From Campylobacter showae (GTDB lineage: Bacteria; Campylobacterota; Campylobacteria; Campylobacterales; Campylobacteraceae), in contig NZ_CP012544.1 of the NCBI RefSeq assembly GCF_004803815.1, positions 868,001-932,000 on the forward strand: a DNA stretch of 64,000 nucleotides, in the 5' to 3' direction. Position 1 is the stretch's first letter, and every line of letters starts with the position of its first letter. A program made the translations under genes and the position numbers. Shown here piece after piece: positions 61,647 through 64,000 of the stretch. The notes under the pieces are model-generated. The model did no database searches, was not told the origin of the DNA, and worked only from the letters and a program-made list of their open reading frames with translations.

Positions 61647-62186
61647 ATGAAGGCAAAAATAGGCATTTTGACGCTAAGCGACCGCGCTAGCGAAGGCAAA
61701 TACGACGATCTATCGGGCGCGGCGATAAAAGAGGTTTTGGATGGCTGGATAACGAGCGAGCGCGAGTATTTTTACGAGGTGATTCCCGATGAGATCGAGC
61801 TCATAAAAGAGCGCCTAAAACACATGATAGACGTGCTAGACTGCGATCTAGTGCTAACGACGGGCGGCACGGGACCGGCTCCACGCGACGTGACGCCTGA
61901 GGCGACCGAGGCCGTATGCGAAAAGATGATGCCCGGCTTTGGCGAGCTAATGCGCGCAGCCAGCCTAAAATACGTCCCCACAGCGATCCTATCGCGCCAA
62001 ACGGCCGGTATCAGAGGGCACGCGCTCATCGTAAATTTACCCGGCCAGCCAAAGGCGATCAGGGAGTGCTTGGAGCCCGTATTTCCTGCGATCCCGTACT
62101 GCATCGACCTAATCGGCGGCGCATTTATAGAGACTGATGAGAGCGTGATGAAGGTGTTTCGCCCGAAACAAAAGAAAATTTCATGA
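61647..62186 (+). CDS. mogA: Molybdopterin adenylyltransferase MogA
   Basis: Adenylates molybdopterin before molybdate insertion. 179 residues, usual size. Motifs: ILTLSDRASEGKYDDLSG, LVLTTGGTGPAPRDVTPEAT (the nucleotide and MPT site) and LIVNLPGQPKAIRECLEPVFPAIPYCIDLIGG. AAGGAG before the ATG, 15 bp after the ftsH-like gene. Confidence 0.93.
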   Translation: MKAKIGILTLSDRASEGKYDDLSGAAIKEVLDGWITSEREYFYEVIPDEIELIKERLKHMIDVLDCDLVLTTGGTGPAPRDVTPEATEAVCEKMMPGFGELMRAASLKYVPTAILSRQTAGIRGHALIVNLPGQPKAIRECLEPVFPAIPYCIDLIGGAFIETDESVMKVFRPKQKKIS

Positions 62187-62193
62187 TCCACGC

Positions 62194-62853
62194 GTGCTAA
62201 ACTTTTTTGAAAATATAAATTTAAAGGCTACGAGGCTGCTTGAGGGCTATTATTCGCTCTTTTGCGGCCTTTTTACGCTTTGTATCGGCGTTTATGCGCT
62301 CGGGCTAGTTTTTGGGGCAGAGTGGCTTTTACTTGCCGCTAGCGCTTGTATCTATGCGTGTTTCGTCCTGCTTGCATTTCGTTCGCTTTTCTGGTTCGTC
62401 TTGAGTCTGATTTTCTCGCCCGTTTTTGCTATAGTCGTACGCGAGCGTTATGATGAAAATTTGCTTTTAGACGTGGTTTTTGCGCTTATTTGGATATTTT
62501 GCTGGCTATTTTTATCGCTAGCCGTGAGTGAAAATATCTCAAAACTGGGCAACGAAATCGTATCTAAAATTTTACGTATCGCTGCACTTTTTGCCGTGAT
62601 CGGTGTTTATTACGTTAGTATCGAAAACAGCCTAAATTTACAAGCTATTTTAAAAGATACCGTTACGCTTCGCATCGTGCTTATCGCCATAAATATCTAC
62701 ATGTTTCCTTCCCTTATCACGCTTTTGGCGCTTGATTTGCGCGGGTATTATTTGAAAAACAAAGACGCAAAAAGGGCTAAATTTTCATTTTTTAATTTCA
62801 CTAAAGAAGCTTTAAAAGTAATCAAATTTATTGCTTTAAGGCGTAAAATTTAA
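62194..62853 (+). CDS. Membrane protein of unknown function
   Basis: 219 residues, GTG start 7 bp after mogA; no clear ribosome site, and the nearest in-frame start is used. About six hydrophobic spans (Phe, Leu, Val, Ala-rich), a basic C-terminus. No family recognised. Possibly co-transcribed with mogA. Confidence 0.6.
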   Translation: MLNFFENINLKATRLLEGYYSLFCGLFTLCIGVYALGLVFGAEWLLLAASACIYACFVLLAFRSLFWFVLSLIFSPVFAIVVRERYDENLLLDVVFALIWIFCWLFLSLAVSENISKLGNEIVSKILRIAALFAVIGVYYVSIENSLNLQAILKDTVTLRIVLIAINIYMFPSLITLLALDLRGYYLKNKDAKRAKFSFFNFTKEALKVIKFIALRRKI

Positions 62854-63048
62854 ACGCATAAATCAAATTTGCGTTTTACATGATCTCTAAATTTAAGCCG
62901 AAATTTGGCTGCAATAGAGATAAAATTCCAGATTTTTCTGCATTTTTAGGGTTTTGGTTAAATGAAAGGTCGTAAGACACGAAGTTCTTAGCCGCGATAT
63001 GCCCGTAAAATTTGCCGTAGTTTTTACGGTGCGCTATAAATTTGATAA

Positions 63049-63087
63049 AGCAAGCAAGGCCAAATTTTGATTTCAGCCTTGCTTGCT
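63049..63087 (-). terminator. Hairpin after dedA
   Basis: 12-bp perfect stem AGCAAGCAAGGC/GCCTTGCTTGCT, 15-nt loop, 16 bp after the dedA stop read leftward. A short T-rich tail (TTATC) follows. Confidence 0.7.
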
Positions 63088-63102
63088 AGCTTGATCAGAG
63101 GT

Positions 63103-63729
63103 TTATTCTAGCTCTCGTGCGCCGATTTTTGATTTTTTACTTAGGCGTTTTACGTAAAAAATATAAAGCGCAGTCAGCAGGCCGACGGCGGCGAGTAGGG
63201 CGACCACAATGTGGCTAAACGCGCTCTTGTCGTAGTTTTTGCCTAGATACCAGCCCACGGCTAGCAGTATAGCGACCCAGATACCAGCACCAAGCGTCGT
63301 GTAGAGGCTAAATTTAAAAAGATTCATCTTAGCAAGGCCGGCAGGCAGGCTGATGTACTGGCGAATGCCAGGGATCAGGCGACAGTTAAAGGTCGAGATC
63401 TCGCCGTGTCTTTTGAAAAAGGCCTCAAATTTGCGCATTTTTACCTTCGTTATGCCGACGTATTTGCCGTATTTTAGTACGAGCTCGCGCCCAAAAAAGT
63501 AGCACAGATAGTAGTTAAATACGGCTCCTGCGAGGCTGCCCGCCGTACCCGCGCACCACGCTAGCACTAGGCTCATTTGTCCTTGATGCGCTAGATATCC
63601 CGCCGGGATCATCGCCACTTCGCTTGGAAACGGGAAAAACGAACTCTCTAAAAACATCATCAAAAATATGCCCGCATATCCCCACTCGCCGACGGTTTGG
63701 ACGATAAAATTTATAAAATCGCCTAGCAT
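63103..63729 (-). CDS. DedA-family membrane protein
   Basis: 208 residues, five or six spans. Marks: [47 protein letters not shown] and [27 protein letters not shown]. Members recycle undecaprenyl phosphate or other polyprenyl/phospholipids across the inner membrane. AAGGAG before ATG; separate leftward transcript with its own hairpin. Confidence 0.9.
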   Translation of the reverse strand: MLGDFINFIVQTVGEWGYAGIFLMMFLESSFFPFPSEVAMIPAGYLAHQGQMSLVLAWCAGTAGSLAGAVFNYYLCYFFGRELVLKYGKYVGITKVKMRKFEAFFKRHGEISTFNCRLIPGIRQYISLPAGLAKMNLFKFSLYTTLGAGIWVAILLAVGWYLGKNYDKSAFSHIVVALLAAVGLLTALYIFYVKRLSKKSKIGARELE

Positions 63730-64000
63730 TTTTCTCCTTAAATTTAAAATTATGATTTTAGCAAACTACGGTAAATTTTAGCTTTAGGCGGGCGTAATTT
63801 GGGGCTAGGGTCGTCTGCGGCGGTCAAATTTAACGGCGTTTCAGGCGAGTTTTAAATTTGATTGCAAGATAAATTTGCGAGATAAAGATTTGGGTTTTAC
63901 CCGCACCTTTATAAGGTTTTGTGGAGGATTGTTGAGTTAAAAAAACGAGTCGTGGTCAAATTTGAGTTATAAATTTAACCGCGCCCGTTTGAGCGTCAAA

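Noticed and set aside
63730-64000. Possible gene at the right edge of the window
   Set aside because: No frame with start and ribosome site could be supported; composition is intergenic.

Overview
The window looks like chromosomal DNA of an oral-type Campylobacter (C. rectus/showae/curvus group) rather than C. jejuni. The core is of intermediate GC and is saturated with the word AAATTT. It has epsilonproteobacterial gene blocks: glmU-coaBC-hypothetical-uppS and prepilin peptidase-lptF/G-truA near fliP; motA-motB-fliP; a cmeDEF-like efflux operon; and aroB-mscS-mtaB-ftsH-like. The species assignment is inferred from gene order and protein resemblance only.

Layout. Bases 1-5659 hold a 5'-partial cca, trmL, a secreted nuclease, a 42-residue membrane peptide and glyS, followed by an EamA transporter remnant. 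Bases 6515-16745 are an AT-rich integrated element flanked by 61-bp direct repeats of the 3' part of tRNA-Leu(CAA); the intact tRNA is at its right end. The element carries a tyrosine integrase broken by an in-frame TAA, a HigBA-type toxin-antitoxin pair, two exported proteins of unknown role, a probable HUH-type Rep, a Rad52/Gp157-like/DUF932 recombination module led by three tiny ORFs, a small HTH protein beneath a cluster of TAGAAA repeats, and a primase-helicase broken by two frameshifts.

Bases 16773-30827 hold hup, yaaA, flgL behind a sigma-54 promoter, ftsK (apparently with an ATT start), then a leftward block: DUF3137, truA with a large insertion, lptF/G-type permease, prepilin peptidase, uppS, a hypothetical, coaBC, glmU. 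Bases 30976-43891 hold a PepSY protein, motAB-fliP, cmeDEF-like genes (adaptor with an odd C-terminal extension) and a PepSY/TonB-receptor iron-uptake pair. Bases 44190-54596 hold a Sel1-like lipoprotein, an MxKDx-repeat peptide with a two-component system, an AEC transporter, macAB plus an outer-membrane factor, a short CorA-like protein and tgt. Bases 54632-63729 hold a TrkA-like protein, aroB, mscS, mtaB, an FtsH paralogue without its zinc motif, mogA, a membrane protein and dedA.

How it fits together. The core supplies tRNA modification, envelope precursor synthesis, flagellar assembly and power, chromosome segregation, efflux and iron uptake. The element looks like a formerly self-replicating integrative or plasmid-like unit now fixed by loss of integrase and helicase, with its toxin-antitoxin pair still intact. 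I saw no CRISPR array, rRNA genes or insertion sequences.
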